Notes: generated from the sequence alone by a model not told the origin. Positions 8,235 through 17,250 are shown, counted from the stretch's first letter. The stretch is 64,000 nucleotides of DNA from UBA9676 sp963837105 (GCA_963837105.1 CAWIMG010000018.1:1-64000), one strand, 5' to 3'. Numbers and translations are program-made.

Positions 8235-9413
8235 ATGCCGCCCAGCGCCGCCCAGCCAGGCCGCCTTGACCTGATGCAGATCGACGACCAGCTCACCGCG
8301 GACGAGCGGCTGGTCCGCGACACCGTCCGCAGCTACACCGCCGACCGGGTGCTGCCGCACATCGCCGACTGGTTCGAGGCCGGCACGCTCCCCCGCGAGC
8401 TGCTGCCCGAACTCGGCAAGCTGGGCCTGCTCGGCATGCACCTGACCGGCTACGGCTGCGCGGGCATGGGCGCGGTCGCCTACGGCGTCGCCTGCCGGGA
8501 GCTGGAGGCCGCCGATTCCGGCCTGCGCAGCATGGTCTCGGTGCAGGGCTCGCTCGCGATGTACCCGATCTGGCGCTACGGCTCCGACGCGCAGAAAGAT
8601 GAATGGCTCCCCCGCATGGCGACCGGCGAGGCGGTGGGGTGTTTCGGCCTGACCGAACCCGATCACGGGTCTGACCCCGGCGGCATGACCAGCAAGGCGA
8701 TACCTAGCGGCGGTGGCTGGGTGCTCTCGGGAGCCAAGATGTGGATCACGAATGGGTCGATCGCCGATGTCGCCGTGGTGTGGGCCCGCACGCCCGACGG
8801 CATCCGCGGCTTCCTGGTCCCCCGTGGCGCCCGCGGGTTCACCTCCCGGTCGATCCACAAGAAGATGTCGTTGCGCGCCTCGGTCACCGCGGAACTGCAC
8901 TTCGACGAGGTCAAGCTGCCCGCCGACGCGGCCCTGCCCGGTGTCACCGGGCTGAAGGGGCCGCTGTCGTGCCTGAGCGAGGCCAGGTTTGGCATCGCCT
9001 GGGGGGTCACCGGGGCGGCGCGGACGTGCCTGGAAGCCGCCGTCGAGTACGCGCGCACCCGCGAGCAGTTCGGCAAGCCGATCGGCGGCTTCCAGCTCAC
9101 CCAGGGCAAGCTGGCCTGGATGCTGGCCGACCTGACCCGCGCCCAGCTGCTGGCGCTGCACCTGGGGCGGCTGAAGGAGGCCGGCCAGGTCAGGCCCGAG
9201 CAGGTGAGCCTGGCCAAAATGGCCAACGTGCGGGCGGCGATCGATATCGCCCGGCAGGCACGCACCATCCTCGGCGCGAACGGGATCACGCTGGAGTACC
9301 CGGTCATCCGCCATGCGAACAACCTGGAGTCGGTGCTGACCTACGAGGGGACCGAGGAGATTCACGCGCTGACCGTCGGCCAGGCCCTCACCGGCCTGCC
9401 CGCCTTCCGCTGA
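8235..9413 (+). CDS. gcdH: Acyl-CoA dehydrogenase, glutaryl-CoA dehydrogenase-like
   Basis: A 392-residue flavoenzyme of the acyl-CoA dehydrogenase family, closest in motif content to glutaryl-CoA dehydrogenase (oxidation and decarboxylation of glutaryl-CoA to crotonyl-CoA in lysine and tryptophan breakdown). Visible features: the FAD/substrate motif CFGLTEPDHGSDP, the strand AKMWITNGSIADVAVVWAR, the RFGIAWG motif, the helix EYARTREQFGKPI, and Glu371 in YEGTEEIHALTVG at the catalytic base position. It is preceded by CGGAGCCGCCG. It is intact with normal chromosomal codon usage. Substrate is inferred from family resemblance. Confidence 0.85.
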   Translation: MPPSAAQPGRLDLMQIDDQLTADERLVRDTVRSYTADRVLPHIADWFEAGTLPRELLPELGKLGLLGMHLTGYGCAGMGAVAYGVACRELEAADSGLRSMVSVQGSLAMYPIWRYGSDAQKDEWLPRMATGEAVGCFGLTEPDHGSDPGGMTSKAIPSGGGWVLSGAKMWITNGSIADVAVVWARTPDGIRGFLVPRGARGFTSRSIHKKMSLRASVTAELHFDEVKLPADAALPGVTGLKGPLSCLSEARFGIAWGVTGAARTCLEAAVEYARTREQFGKPIGGFQLTQGKLAWMLADLTRAQLLALHLGRLKEAGQVRPEQVSLAKMANVRAAIDIARQARTILGANGITLEYPVIRHANNLESVLTYEGTEEIHALTVGQALTGLPAFR

Positions 9414-9530
9414 CCGGCCCCTGACCGACTGCCGACCGGTCGCGTCGGCGGCCGCGCGGTGCTGGCGCTTAGTGGATCAGTGCCGATACGCTGAGTAGCC
9501 ATCCCCGACCTTCTCATCACTGCGGGGCAA

Positions 9531-11696
9531 GTGATGAACCGGGCATATTACGACTGGCCCGCGCTGATAGTGATCCTCGGGCTGCTGTGGTGGGTGGCGT
9601 ACCAGTTCTCACGGCGCACCTACCGGCTCGCGGTCGGCGTCGTAGCCGCGGCGAGGGTGCTCGCGGTGACGGGCTATGGTCTGCGGCTGCCGGGCAAGCA
9701 CCCGACCTTCGCGCGGGGGCTGCTGGCCGGTGGCAACGCGATCGCACGGGACATGCTGGGCTGGTTCATCCCGCCCGGGCTCCGGCACACGGTGCTGCTC
9801 GGGCCGATGGGCTGGCTGCTACTGCTGATCCTCATCGGCAGCGTCCTGGTGGCCTTCGACACGCTGTCCACCCGCCGGCAGCAGCCAACGGTGAGTGTGG
9901 GGACAGTCCCGCCGAATGGTGGCGGCAGCGGCGGCGGCAATGCCGGTGACGGCGGTGGCGACGCGGGTGGCGACGGCAGCGCCAGCGGCGGTAGCAGCGG
10001 TGGCGACAGCCGTGCCGTGCAGTCCCGGCGGGTCATCACCGAGGAACTCAAGTTCCGGCTGCCCGCCGTCGCGGTGCGGTCGCCGGCCTCGATGCCGGGC
10101 GGGTCCACCCTGGCGAGCCTGGCCACCGTCGTCTCCGACTCCGGGCTGCAGGGCAGCAAGCTGACTGCGGCCCTGATGCAGGCGGTGCACGCGCTGGAAG
10201 CCCGGCCGCGGGTCTATGAGGTGCAGATTTTCGTCGATCACTGCACCGATGACGGCAACGTAGACCCGAATGGGCCGAAGGTACAGGTCACCGTGGACGT
10301 CCGCGATGCCCGCAACGGGCAGACGCTGGCGACCCGGATCCTGCCACCCTGCGCGGAGGACGAGGCCGCGGAACGGGTCGCCGGGTTCACAGCCCGGCAG
10401 CTGTTCCGGAACGATCGGTCCACCCCCGCCTGGGCGACCGGCTCCTATGACGGCGATGATCTGTCGGCCTACCTGCTGGCCCAGGAGATGAAGCCGGCCA
10501 ACCGGACGTACGAGGCGATCGCGAAGGCCCGCCAGCGCCAGCGGGAGAAACTGGCCAGCGCGGTGAGCCGGAGCACGAACGCCGGCCTGGTGCAATATGA
10601 ACTCGCGTCCCTGGACGATCTGGACGGCAGAACGGTCGATGCGCTGCGCTTGCACCTGGACAACCGGGTGCACAACCCGCGGTTCCTGCCGGCCAGGTAC
10701 CGGCTGGCGGTCTCGCTGGCCGCGCTGGCTGGCGCGATCCAGGAGAAGTGGCCTGCTGACCCCGCTGGTGCGCGTCGCCACGCCGCCCCAGCTGGCCAGG
10801 CCGTCCCAGCTGGCCAGGCCGATACCCCAGCGCGTATCCGGGAAGACCTGGCCCACAATCTGGCCTGGTCCGGGTTGCTGCGGACGATACGCGGGCGGCA
10901 GTTCCAGGACCTGCACCTGGCTCACCAGGCTGGGCGCGGCGCCGGGGCCCGGACGCGGGCCCTCTCCGGCCTGATGCAAACCGCACACCCCACCGCGGTC
11001 GAGTTCCGCAGGATTAGCCGGGTGCTGCTGATATTGGCCTGCCGGGAACTGCGCGCCTACCGGCGGCGGATGCGTGCCTCCTGGCTGCTCTGGGGCGCGC
11101 TGATCCACCGCCAGGAACGCGCCGCCTACCTGGAACTGCTGCGGTCCGGGCCGAACTGGCGGCTGCATCCCCGGCGGCGGCTGGCCACACCGCGGGTAGC
11201 CCTGGCTGGCATGGAGCTTGCGCTGCGGATCATGGAGGTTCCACGCGAAGCCCAGCAGGAGGTGCGGAAGAGACGGTCCCGGACCATGCGCCAGCTCGGC
11301 CTGGACCGGGTGCTGGACGGTGGCCGCGGCTGGGTCTACGGCAGGCTGCCCTGGCAGGCGGTTTACAACGCGGCCTGCCTGTACGCGACAACCGCGATGG
11401 GCCAGCCCAGCAACGAGGCGGCCAGCAGGGCAGTCACGCTGCTGCGGCTGGCGATCGCGGATCCGGAATGTGAACTGGACCGGCCGTCGGAGTGGATCGG
11501 CGCCGACCCGAGCCTGGGGATGCTGCACTGGCAGCCCGAGTTCGATGCCTTCGTCCGTGAGCAGGCCCGGCGGGATTTCGAGCCCGGGCCAGTGGACCAA
11601 TGCCCGGACCCCTGGTTCCAGGCCCAGTTGCCAGTCACCCCACAGCCGCCCGGCCGCTGGGGCCGCCTTCGTCGGGCCGCCACCCGCGCCCGTTGA
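9531..11696 (+). CDS. Large membrane-anchored protein, unknown function
   Basis: A 721-residue protein. Hydrophobic segments at about 8-27 and 91-110 anchor the N-terminus. A Gly/Ser/Asp-rich linker (about 125-160) follows, then a folded part (about 165-300) and an alpha-helical C-terminal region (about 320-700) that could be a TPR-like solenoid, with the run LARYRLAVSLAALAG-type helices. No catalytic motif is evident. A proline/alanine-rich insert (HAAPAGQAVPAGQ) near residue 420 contains short repeats of CCCAGCTGGCCAGG. It lies upstream of tRNA-Lys on the same strand. No family recognised. Confidence 0.65.
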   Translation: MMNRAYYDWPALIVILGLLWWVAYQFSRRTYRLAVGVVAAARVLAVTGYGLRLPGKHPTFARGLLAGGNAIARDMLGWFIPPGLRHTVLLGPMGWLLLLILIGSVLVAFDTLSTRRQQPTVSVGTVPPNGGGSGGGNAGDGGGDAGGDGSASGGSSGGDSRAVQSRRVITEELKFRLPAVAVRSPASMPGGSTLASLATVVSDSGLQGSKLTAALMQAVHALEARPRVYEVQIFVDHCTDDGNVDPNGPKVQVTVDVRDARNGQTLATRILPPCAEDEAAERVAGFTARQLFRNDRSTPAWATGSYDGDDLSAYLLAQEMKPANRTYEAIAKARQRQREKLASAVSRSTNAGLVQYELASLDDLDGRTVDALRLHLDNRVHNPRFLPARYRLAVSLAALAGAIQEKWPADPAGARRHAAPAGQAVPAGQADTPARIREDLAHNLAWSGLLRTIRGRQFQDLHLAHQAGRGAGARTRALSGLMQTAHPTAVEFRRISRVLLILACRELRAYRRRMRASWLLWGALIHRQERAAYLELLRSGPNWRLHPRRRLATPRVALAGMELALRIMEVPREAQQEVRKRRSRTMRQLGLDRVLDGGRGWVYGRLPWQAVYNAACLYATTAMGQPSNEAASRAVTLLRLAIADPECELDRPSEWIGADPSLGMLHWQPEFDAFVREQARRDFEPGPVDQCPDPWFQAQLPVTPQPPGRWGRLRRAATRAR

Positions 11697-11882
11697 TTCT
11701 GCACTCGGCCCCGCAGCCGCAACAGGCTCAGTAACCCTGCGAGGATGATCATGAACGGGCAGATTCCCGGTCATTCGGCTGGCGAACCGGACCTTCGGCC
11801 GGCGGCCGGGGCAACAGCGCTTGCCCGGCATGAACTCAGGAACAGATACGCTTCGGGCGTGGCGCTCCCAGCCGGGCGCCTT

Positions 11883-11954
11883 GGGGTGCTAGCTCAACGG
11901 TAGAGCAGCGGACTTTTAATCCGTTGGTTCAGGGTTCGAGCCCCTGGCGCCCCA
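11883..11954 (+). tRNA. tRNA-Lys(TTT), host of the integrated elements
   Basis: Cloverleaf with acceptor GGGGTGC pairing with GCGCCCC, anticodon loop CTTTTAA (anticodon TTT), T-loop GGTTCGAGCC, discriminator A; CCA is not encoded (CC follows). The gene is complete. Its 3' 45 bases recur at 39589 and, in near-complete form, at 44064, 51615 and 54978. Confidence 0.95.
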
Positions 11955-13582
11955 CCCCTCCTGACCTGCGGCGAGGCCCCACGGGCAGTGAATCTGGAGG
12001 TGCCTATCCGTGATTGGGAGCCCGAAGGGAGCCCGCCAGTTCCGTGCGCCACCTTCCGGGGCACCATTGCGGCCATCGCCTCAGCCAGACCGGAGGCGAC
12101 CTCGGGGAGGATCGACGTGTAGGTGTCGGCGGTGATAGCGATGGAACTGTGGCGCATCAAGACCTGGACTTCCTTCATGTCCGCGCCTGCGGCGAACGCG
12201 AGCGTCGCGGCGCTGTGCCGCAGGTCGTGGAGGCGGATCGGCGGGAGGCCCGCAGCGCAGGCCGCGTGCTCGAACACCACGGTCGCCCGGGCCGGGTGCA
12301 GGTCCTGGCCGTCCTCCCGGGTGAACACACGCCCGGTGTCGGCCCAGGCTTCCCCCCAGGCGAGCCGTTCGGCCAGCTGCGTCTTGCGCCAGGCGCGGAG
12401 CACGGCGACGGTTTCCCGGTCGAGGGTGACCGTGCCGTCTGACGCCTCCGTCTTCGGCGAGTCCTCTTCGACGCCCCACCCGTTTTGCACGAGCTGGGTG
12501 AGGATCGCAACCTCACCAGCGTCCAGGTCGGTGTCAGCCCAGCGGAGCCCGCACGCCTCACCACGGCGCAGGCCCCGGTAGGCGATCAGGTGGAACAGCG
12601 GGTACAGCCGCTCGCCCGCAACCGCGTCCAGGAACGCCCCCGTCTGCTCGGGGGTCCACACCATCACCGGCGACGGCCGTGACCCGATCGCGTGCCACGC
12701 CGCGAACTGTGCGTTCCGTGACGCGCCAGGGCCGAGGGCGGCGAGACGGGCCTCGTACCCCGCCTGCCACACGTCCACCCGCCCAGGCGTCCAGACGCGG
12801 GCCTTCGGCCGCTTCCCCGACTCGAGTCGGAGCAGCTTCGCAGGGTTCGAGGTGATGAGCGCGTGGTCGGCTCCGGCGGCGTCCGACAGGGCTGAGCGGA
12901 GTGTCGCGCGGATCCGCTGCTTGGTCGCTGGCCCCGTGACCCGCTTCCCGGCGACCGACTTACGGACTGCCGGGTCGCTGCTCGCCCGTGCGGCTTCGAT
13001 CCGGGCGTTCTCCTGGTCGATCGCAGCGAACGCTGCGGCGACGTGGGAGACCCGGAGCTTGTCGAGGGGGATGTCGCCGAAGGCTGGCAGGAACACTCGC
13101 CGGATGTGCGACTCGTAGCCGGCTAGCGTCCGCCGGGAGATGTCCCCGGCGCGCCTGCGGTCGGCGAGCCACGACAGCAGGTAGTCGCCGGTAGTGCCAG
13201 GGGTGAACGAGGCGCCGTGCCGGTACCTGCGCTGCAGATCGCCGTAGTCGGGCAGGGCGGCCTTCTCGCGGCGGGACTGCCGGATCAGGGCGAGGATTTC
13301 GGCCCGCTCCTGGTGCCCTCCGGGGCCTGCTTCGGGGATGTCCAGCAGGCGGATGGCGCCGGTGAACCAGTCGCGCATCTCCGACTCGGTGCGGAATCCC
13401 CACACGGGCATCCTGGCGCGGGTGCCGTCGGGCGCGGGAGGCAGTTCGAGGCGGCCGCCAACGGTGCCATGCCCGGGATTCCACGTGCCGTCCTTGCGGC
13501 GCAGCTTTGGGCACGACTGGCCGAGTTCGCGGCCGTCGGCGTCGCGGCACTTGCAGCGGCGGTGGGGTTCGGGGAGCTTCAT
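11894..13582 (-). CDS. int: AICE tyrosine integrase
   Basis: A 562-residue tyrosine recombinase. The N-terminus carries a cysteine-containing region (RRCKCRDADGRELGQSCPKL) and the arm-binding domain. The core-binding domain begins near RHGASFTPGTTGDYLLSW. The catalytic domain has RGLRRGEACGLRW (first Arg), HDLRHSAATLAFAAG (H-x-x-R) and VLMRHSSIAITADTYTS (His and nucleophile Tyr). It integrates and excises the element at tRNA-Lys. Its frame runs through the att core and stops inside the tRNA gene, so its last residues come from the integration site. It overlaps the upstream regulator gene by 4 bases. It appears intact. Confidence 0.9.
   Translation of the reverse strand: MKLPEPHRRCKCRDADGRELGQSCPKLRRKDGTWNPGHGTVGGRLELPPAPDGTRARMPVWGFRTESEMRDWFTGAIRLLDIPEAGPGGHQERAEILALIRQSRREKAALPDYGDLQRRYRHGASFTPGTTGDYLLSWLADRRRAGDISRRTLAGYESHIRRVFLPAFGDIPLDKLRVSHVAAAFAAIDQENARIEAARASSDPAVRKSVAGKRVTGPATKQRIRATLRSALSDAAGADHALITSNPAKLLRLESGKRPKARVWTPGRVDVWQAGYEARLAALGPGASRNAQFAAWHAIGSRPSPVMVWTPEQTGAFLDAVAGERLYPLFHLIAYRGLRRGEACGLRWADTDLDAGEVAILTQLVQNGWGVEEDSPKTEASDGTVTLDRETVAVLRAWRKTQLAERLAWGEAWADTGRVFTREDGQDLHPARATVVFEHAACAAGLPPIRLHDLRHSAATLAFAAGADMKEVQVLMRHSSIAITADTYTSILPEVASGLAEAMAAMVPRKVAHGTGGLPSGSQSRIGTSRFTARGASPQVRRGGAPGARTLNQRIKSPLLYR
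11911..11955 (+). repeat. attL core of the AICE (3' half of tRNA-Lys)
   Basis: The 45 bases from the anticodon stem to the end of tRNA-Lys are repeated exactly at 39589-39633, defining attL and attR of a 27.7-kb element. The integrase gene reads through this core on the opposite strand. Confidence 0.9.
12015..12036 (+). repeat. Arm-type repeat near attL
   Basis: TGGGAGCCCGAAGGGAGCCCGC contains GGGAGCCCG twice at an 11-base period. The same 22 bases recur at 39442-39463 near attR in the same orientation. Probable integrase or excisionase arm sites; here they lie inside the 3' end of int. Confidence 0.6.
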
Positions 13583-14289
13583 CGGCTGTCCAGGACATCG
13601 CGGCTGCCGGGGGTGCTGAGGTCGTATGCGGCGACCTGGTCGCCATTGGGGTAGTCAACGTGCTCCATGTGCGCGGGTAGTGGCGGCGGGGTTACGCCCC
13701 GGTCGCGCATGGCTTTGCGGACGCCCCCGAGCTTCCTTTCGATGTCGGCTGCTTCCCGTTCCAGGGTTTCGGCGTGCTGCAGGTACGGCTGCCGCTCTCC
13801 CTCCGGCATGACAGTGGCCGTCTGGCGGTAGTTGCCCGCAGCGCGGAGGGCGACGCGGTGGTCGTCTACGAGTTTTGCGTGCTCGCGGTAGGCGATAAGA
13901 GCGAAACTCCCGGCCCACCAGTCCGCCTCGGGGTCCTCGGTGCCGTCGGTGCCCGGCCAGGGCCGCTCACCGCTGAACCACTGGGCGGCCTGGAATGGGG
14001 CCATGGGGGTGCTGGGGAGCACCTCGATCGTGTCCGCCTGGCCGACGGGAAAGATCAGCGCCAGGGGGGACACGCGCAGCGCCCGGGCCAGGACGAGCAG
14101 TTCGGGGACGGTGACCGACTGGCGGCGGCCCTTCTCCAGCTTCGTGATGACCGTCCGGTCCAGGGGCAGGCCGAGGTCTTTGCAGCGGTCAGCGAGGGCC
14201 TGGACGGTCATTTCGGCCTTGATACGGCACCGGGCGACACGCTGGCCGACGTCGGCCGACATCTGCACGGGCCAGCTTGTCTGTGCCAC
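13579..14289 (-). CDS. XRE-family transcriptional regulator of the AICE
   Basis: A 236-residue protein with an N-terminal XRE/HTH domain (about residues 10-75): GQRVARCRIKAEMTVQALAD then DRTVITKLEKGRRQSVTVPE. The C-terminal half is helical and charged. The GTG start at 14289 lies 6-7 bases after a TATTGT -10 box on the minus strand (with TTGTCA about 18 bases further upstream), so the transcript is probably leaderless. The promoter overlaps the divergent one for the excisionase gene, which is typical of a control switch between int and the excision/replication operon. It overlaps int by ATGA. Confidence 0.8.
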   Translation of the reverse strand: MAQTSWPVQMSADVGQRVARCRIKAEMTVQALADRCKDLGLPLDRTVITKLEKGRRQSVTVPELLVLARALRVSPLALIFPVGQADTIEVLPSTPMAPFQAAQWFSGERPWPGTDGTEDPEADWWAGSFALIAYREHAKLVDDHRVALRAAGNYRQTATVMPEGERQPYLQHAETLEREAADIERKLGGVRKAMRDRGVTPPPLPAHMEHVDYPNGDQVAAYDLSTPGSRDVLDSR

Positions 14290-14349
14290 CAAAGCACAAT
14301 AACAGGGACAGATCGACCTTGACAACTCTAAGGCGGTATCGGAAGATAT
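14287..14349. promoter_or_regulatory. Divergent overlapping promoters of regulator and excisionase
   Basis: TTGACA on the plus strand (14319-14324) and TTGTCA on the minus strand (bases 14320-14325) share the palindromic TTGACAA, so the two -35 boxes overlap. Minus -10: TATTGT, leading directly to the GTG of the XRE gene. Plus -10: the best candidate lies around AAGATAT (14343-14349), a weaker match. Only one promoter can be occupied at a time. Confidence 0.55.
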
Positions 14350-14386
14350 GGGTCGTCACGGTCGATAACAAGGCTTGGAGTAGACC

Positions 14387-14626
14387 ATGGTGGCACAGTT
14401 CGGGGTAGCCGGAGCCCAGCCGCGCATGACCGCGGCCGAGCTCGAAGAGCTACCCGTGAGCTTTGAACTCGTCGTTGCCGGGCGGGCGTGGGGGATGGGC
14501 CGGACCAAGTCCTACGAGCTGGCGCGGCGCGGGGCGTTCCCGTGCCCTGTCCTGCGCGTCGGGAACTCCTACCGGGTCACCCGGAGCGACCTGCTGCGCA
14601 GCCTCGGCCTAAACCCGGACACATGA
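14387..14626 (+). CDS. xis: Excisionase-like helix-turn-helix protein
   Basis: A 79-residue protein with a MerR/HTH_17-type domain: GRAWGMGRTKSYELARRGAF followed by PVLRVGNSYRVTRSDLLRSL, the layout of excisionase (Xis) proteins of actinomycete elements, which bind and bend DNA at the att arms to favour excision. GGAG lies about seven bases before ATG 14387. It is divergent from the XRE gene and first in the replication operon, as in other AICEs. The role is inferred from family and position. Confidence 0.75.
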   Translation: MVAQFGVAGAQPRMTAAELEELPVSFELVVAGRAWGMGRTKSYELARRGAFPCPVLRVGNSYRVTRSDLLRSLGLNPDT

Positions 14627-14699
14627 ACGGCCGGCCCGGGCACTACCGGACCGGCCGATTCTGCTGTCGCCTCCCCGCTCTCACACAGGGACACGTCTG

Positions 14700-15008
14700 A
14701 TGGGCAGTCTACAACTGGGCACCGACGGGGCATTTGACAGTGCTGCCGCTCTGCTCGACCTCAGCTACGAACGTGACCTCCACCAGCACCTACGCGTCGC
14801 GGCGTGGCGGGACGGGTACCGGGCCGGCCAGGCGTCGATGGCCGGGGAGTACGAGCGGGGCATGGCCGACGGGATACTCGCTTACAAGGCGGCACAGCAC
14901 AACGTGGTCCGCGACCTCCGCCAGCACCTGCGGACCTGGGATGGGCTGCGGACCCGGTTCGGCGACCCGCGGCCAGGCGACTTCCGGGGCCGGGGGGCGG
15001 CGGCGTGA
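14700..15008 (+). CDS. Small AICE protein, unknown function
   Basis: A 102-residue, charged, probably helical protein with DLHQHLRVAAWRDGYRAGQ and YERGMADGILAYKAAQH. Similar small proteins sit between xis and the replication gene in actinomycete elements. Its stop overlaps the GTG of the next gene (GTGA at 15005), so the two are translationally coupled. No catalytic motif. Function unknown. Confidence 0.6.
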   Translation: MGSLQLGTDGAFDSAAALLDLSYERDLHQHLRVAAWRDGYRAGQASMAGEYERGMADGILAYKAAQHNVVRDLRQHLRTWDGLRTRFGDPRPGDFRGRGAAA

Positions 15009-15883
15009 GCGTGTGCAGCTGCGGTCGCACTCTCCTGGCCCGCGCAGGCGACATGACCGAGACCTGCGCCGAGTGCCGCAGCCTTCCCGACTCGTGCGAC
15101 TGCCCGAAGATCGGCCCGGCCACGGCCAGCGTGGCGAAGGTGAACCGCTCCCCGATAGCGCAACCCGCCATCCCGGCCTGCTCGCCTGGCATGTTCCGCG
15201 GCGTAATCGGCGAGATCGTCGAGGCCGCCGACACCGGCACCGAAGCCGACAAGGTAGGCGTCTACGCCTCCCTTCTGTCCGCCACGAGCGCCCTGATCGG
15301 ACACGAGCCCCACGTCCGCATCGGCAACACCCATCACCCACTCCTGGTCTGGTCGCTGCTGATCGGCCGCACGAACATCGGCCGGAAAGGTGAGGCGACC
15401 ACCACGGCCATGCGCGTAGTCAGGAAAGCCCACAGCGAGGTCTACGACATCACCGAGAGCGGCCTGTCCAGCGGTGAGGGCCTCATCGAGCGAATCCGCG
15501 ACCGTGACCTCGAAGACGAGGACGACCAGGGCGGCACCGAGGACAAACGGCTCCTGGTGATCGAGACCGAGATGGCGATGGTGATGGCAGCGTGCGCGCG
15601 GGAAGGGACCAAGCTGCCTGGGATGCTCCGCCAGGCCTGGGACGGCGAGCGCCTCGCCAGCCTGAACCGCAAGCGCATCGTGGCCTCTCACAGCCACGTG
15701 GCGATCATCGGTCACATCACGCCCCGCGAGTTCCGGGCAAAGCTAAGGGACTCCGATCTGGCCGGCGGAACATGGAACCGCTACCTGCCGATCTACGTCG
15801 AGCGGCGGAGGCGAATCCCGCTCCCCGAGGGATTCGACGAGAACACCCAGCTCCCCTGCCTGGCTAAGTGGGTAGCCCCGTAA
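15005..15883 (+). pseudogene. DUF3987/YfjI-like replication protein, truncated by an IS
   Basis: About 290 residues remain. N-terminal cysteines (SVCSCGRTLL ... CAECRSLPDSCDC) are followed by a DUF3987-like ATPase core with IGRTNIGRKGEATTTAM (Walker-A-like, here without the usual GKS), LLVIETEMAMVMAACAREG (Walker B region) and SHSHVAIIGHITPREFRAKL. Such proteins are probable replicative helicase or primase proteins of actinomycete elements. The frame ends at TAA 15881-15883, where IS630-type DNA begins, and no downstream part is found beyond the IS, so the 3' end was deleted. The AICE has thus lost an intact replication gene in this window. Confidence 0.75.
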
Positions 15884-17015
15884 GTTCGTCGGGGGCCCTG
15901 TTATGCGGCGTTTGGCAGGTCGGCGGGTTCCTGGTGGCTGCTGATCTGGTCGAGGAAGCGGGCCAGGTCTTTGGCGGTGAACTTCCAGTTGAATGGCCTT
16001 GCGGTCTGGTTGTAGCGGTCGGTGAAGGCGAGCAGGGTGGCGGCGAGCTGGCCGGTGGTGGCGAAGTCGTTGGGCGATATGACCTTTTTCTGCACGATGG
16101 AGAAGAATATTTCCGCTTGGTTCAGCCAGGACGCGTGCACCGGCGTGTGGATCATGATGGTGTCCGGCCAGGCCTTGGCCAGCCGGCCGATGGCGGCCCT
16201 GGCCGCGGTGGCTGGAGCCGTTGTCCACGATGACGAACACGCGCGGGGCGCTGTGATAGGGCTCTTGGCTCATGACCTGGCTCATCACGGTCATGAACGG
16301 GACGATCCCGGTGGTGGCCGGGGTGGCGGCGGCCGGCACCTGCCCGGTGTGCACGTCCAGGACGGCCAGCAGGGCCACGGCGCCGGCGCGCTCGTACTCG
16401 TGCTCGACGCGCATCGGCTGGCCGCGGGCGGGCGGGCTGGCGGGGTGGCAGCGTTTGCGGGCCTGGATGGAGGGCTTGGCGTCCACCGACAAGATCCGGT
16501 CGCCCGGCCCTAGCCGCTTGCCCTGGTAGTACCCCTGGTACAGGTCCAGGATGATGGTGGCCTTGGCTGCGAACTGGGGGTCGCGGGGGAAGATCCAGGA
16601 CTGGTACTGCCAGGGCTTGATGGGGTGCTCAGCCAGGATCCGCAAGATGGAGGAGGGCGAGATCTGGGCGGCCGGGCCGGCCCTGGTGATCTCGGCGGCC
16701 AGCTCCGGGCCGGTCCACCGGGACAGCGGTACCCCGGTGGCGGCCGGCAGCTGGCAGGCCAGCGCGACCACCGCCGCCCGCTCCAGCGCGCTGATCCGCC
16801 GCGGCCGGCCCGTGCGGGGCAAGTCCTTGAGCCCGCCCAGGCCGCGGGCGGCGAACCGGCTCCGCCACTTGCGGGCCGTGTCCGCACTGACGCCCAGGTC
16901 CGCGGCGATGCGCGCATTAGCCCGGCCGCGGGCGGCCGCCAGCACGATCTGCACGCGCAGCCAGTCCCGGTAGGCGGTCTTGGCCCCGCGGGCACGTTTC
17001 GAACGACCGGCTCGA
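15884..17015 (-). mobile_element. IS630-type insertion sequence, decayed
   Basis: The stretch between the truncated replication gene and the truncated gene at 17008 is filled by an IS630-like transposase. Terminal inverted repeats and a TA duplication could not be found. The right end seems cut back (the transposase start merges with the neighbouring gene), so the element is a remnant and its insertion came with a deletion of host sequence. Confidence 0.6.
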
Positions 17016-17029
17016 ACGAGGCTTCGCAA
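15901..17029 (-). pseudogene. IS630-family transposase, frameshifted
   Basis: The N-terminal part has paired helix-turn-helix motifs (ARIAADLGVSADTARKWRSRF and LERAAVVALACQLP) and the first catalytic Asp in ILSVDAKPSIQAR; the second Asp is in FVIVDNGSSHRG. At about 16200 the frame shifts by one. The last 84 residues, in another frame (16155-15901), begin near HTPVHASWLNQAEIFFSIVQ, which holds the catalytic Glu, and end with TAA at 15901. The true start is uncertain because the 5' end is merged with the next gene. Probably inactive. Confidence 0.8.
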
Positions 17030-17250
17030 TCGGCTTGTTCAATAAGCGAGGCGTCACTTGGCGAGGTATGACCGAAGGCGGCAAGCAGGAGTATGACCTC
17101 GCGAAGAAGTACGAGAGCTGGGCCGAAGCCGTCCAGGCCACGCATCCGCGAACTGCCGACGCACTGCGGTCGGTTGCGCAGTCGTACCAGGAGGAGGGGC
17201 GCCGGAACGACGAGGAGGCGAGACGGTTCCTAGAAGGGCTGGATCGCTAG
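17008..17250 (+). pseudogene. C-terminal fragment of a conserved actinobacterial protein
   Basis: The frame from about 17008 reads ERGFAIGLFNKRGVTWRGM, then EYDLAKKYESWAEAVQATH, then RTADALRSVAQSYQEEGRR, ending at 17250. This resembles the C-terminus of helical proteins of unknown function common in streptomycetes. The 5' part is missing at the IS630 junction; an ATG at 17068 could still give a short product. Function unknown. Confidence 0.5.

Noticed and set aside
8196..9365. Minus-strand frame opposite the acyl-CoA dehydrogenase gene
   Set aside because: The plus-strand frame has all family motifs; the antisense frame is a GC-skew shadow.
9930..10010. Tandem repeat / minisatellite in the Gly-rich linker
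   Set aside because: GGC-rich codons of a Gly/Ser linker inside a gene; no constant unit.
9819..11831. Long minus-strand open frame opposite the 721-residue gene
   Set aside because: Proline/arginine-rich shadow with no domain; the plus strand has TM segments, a start and natural codon use.
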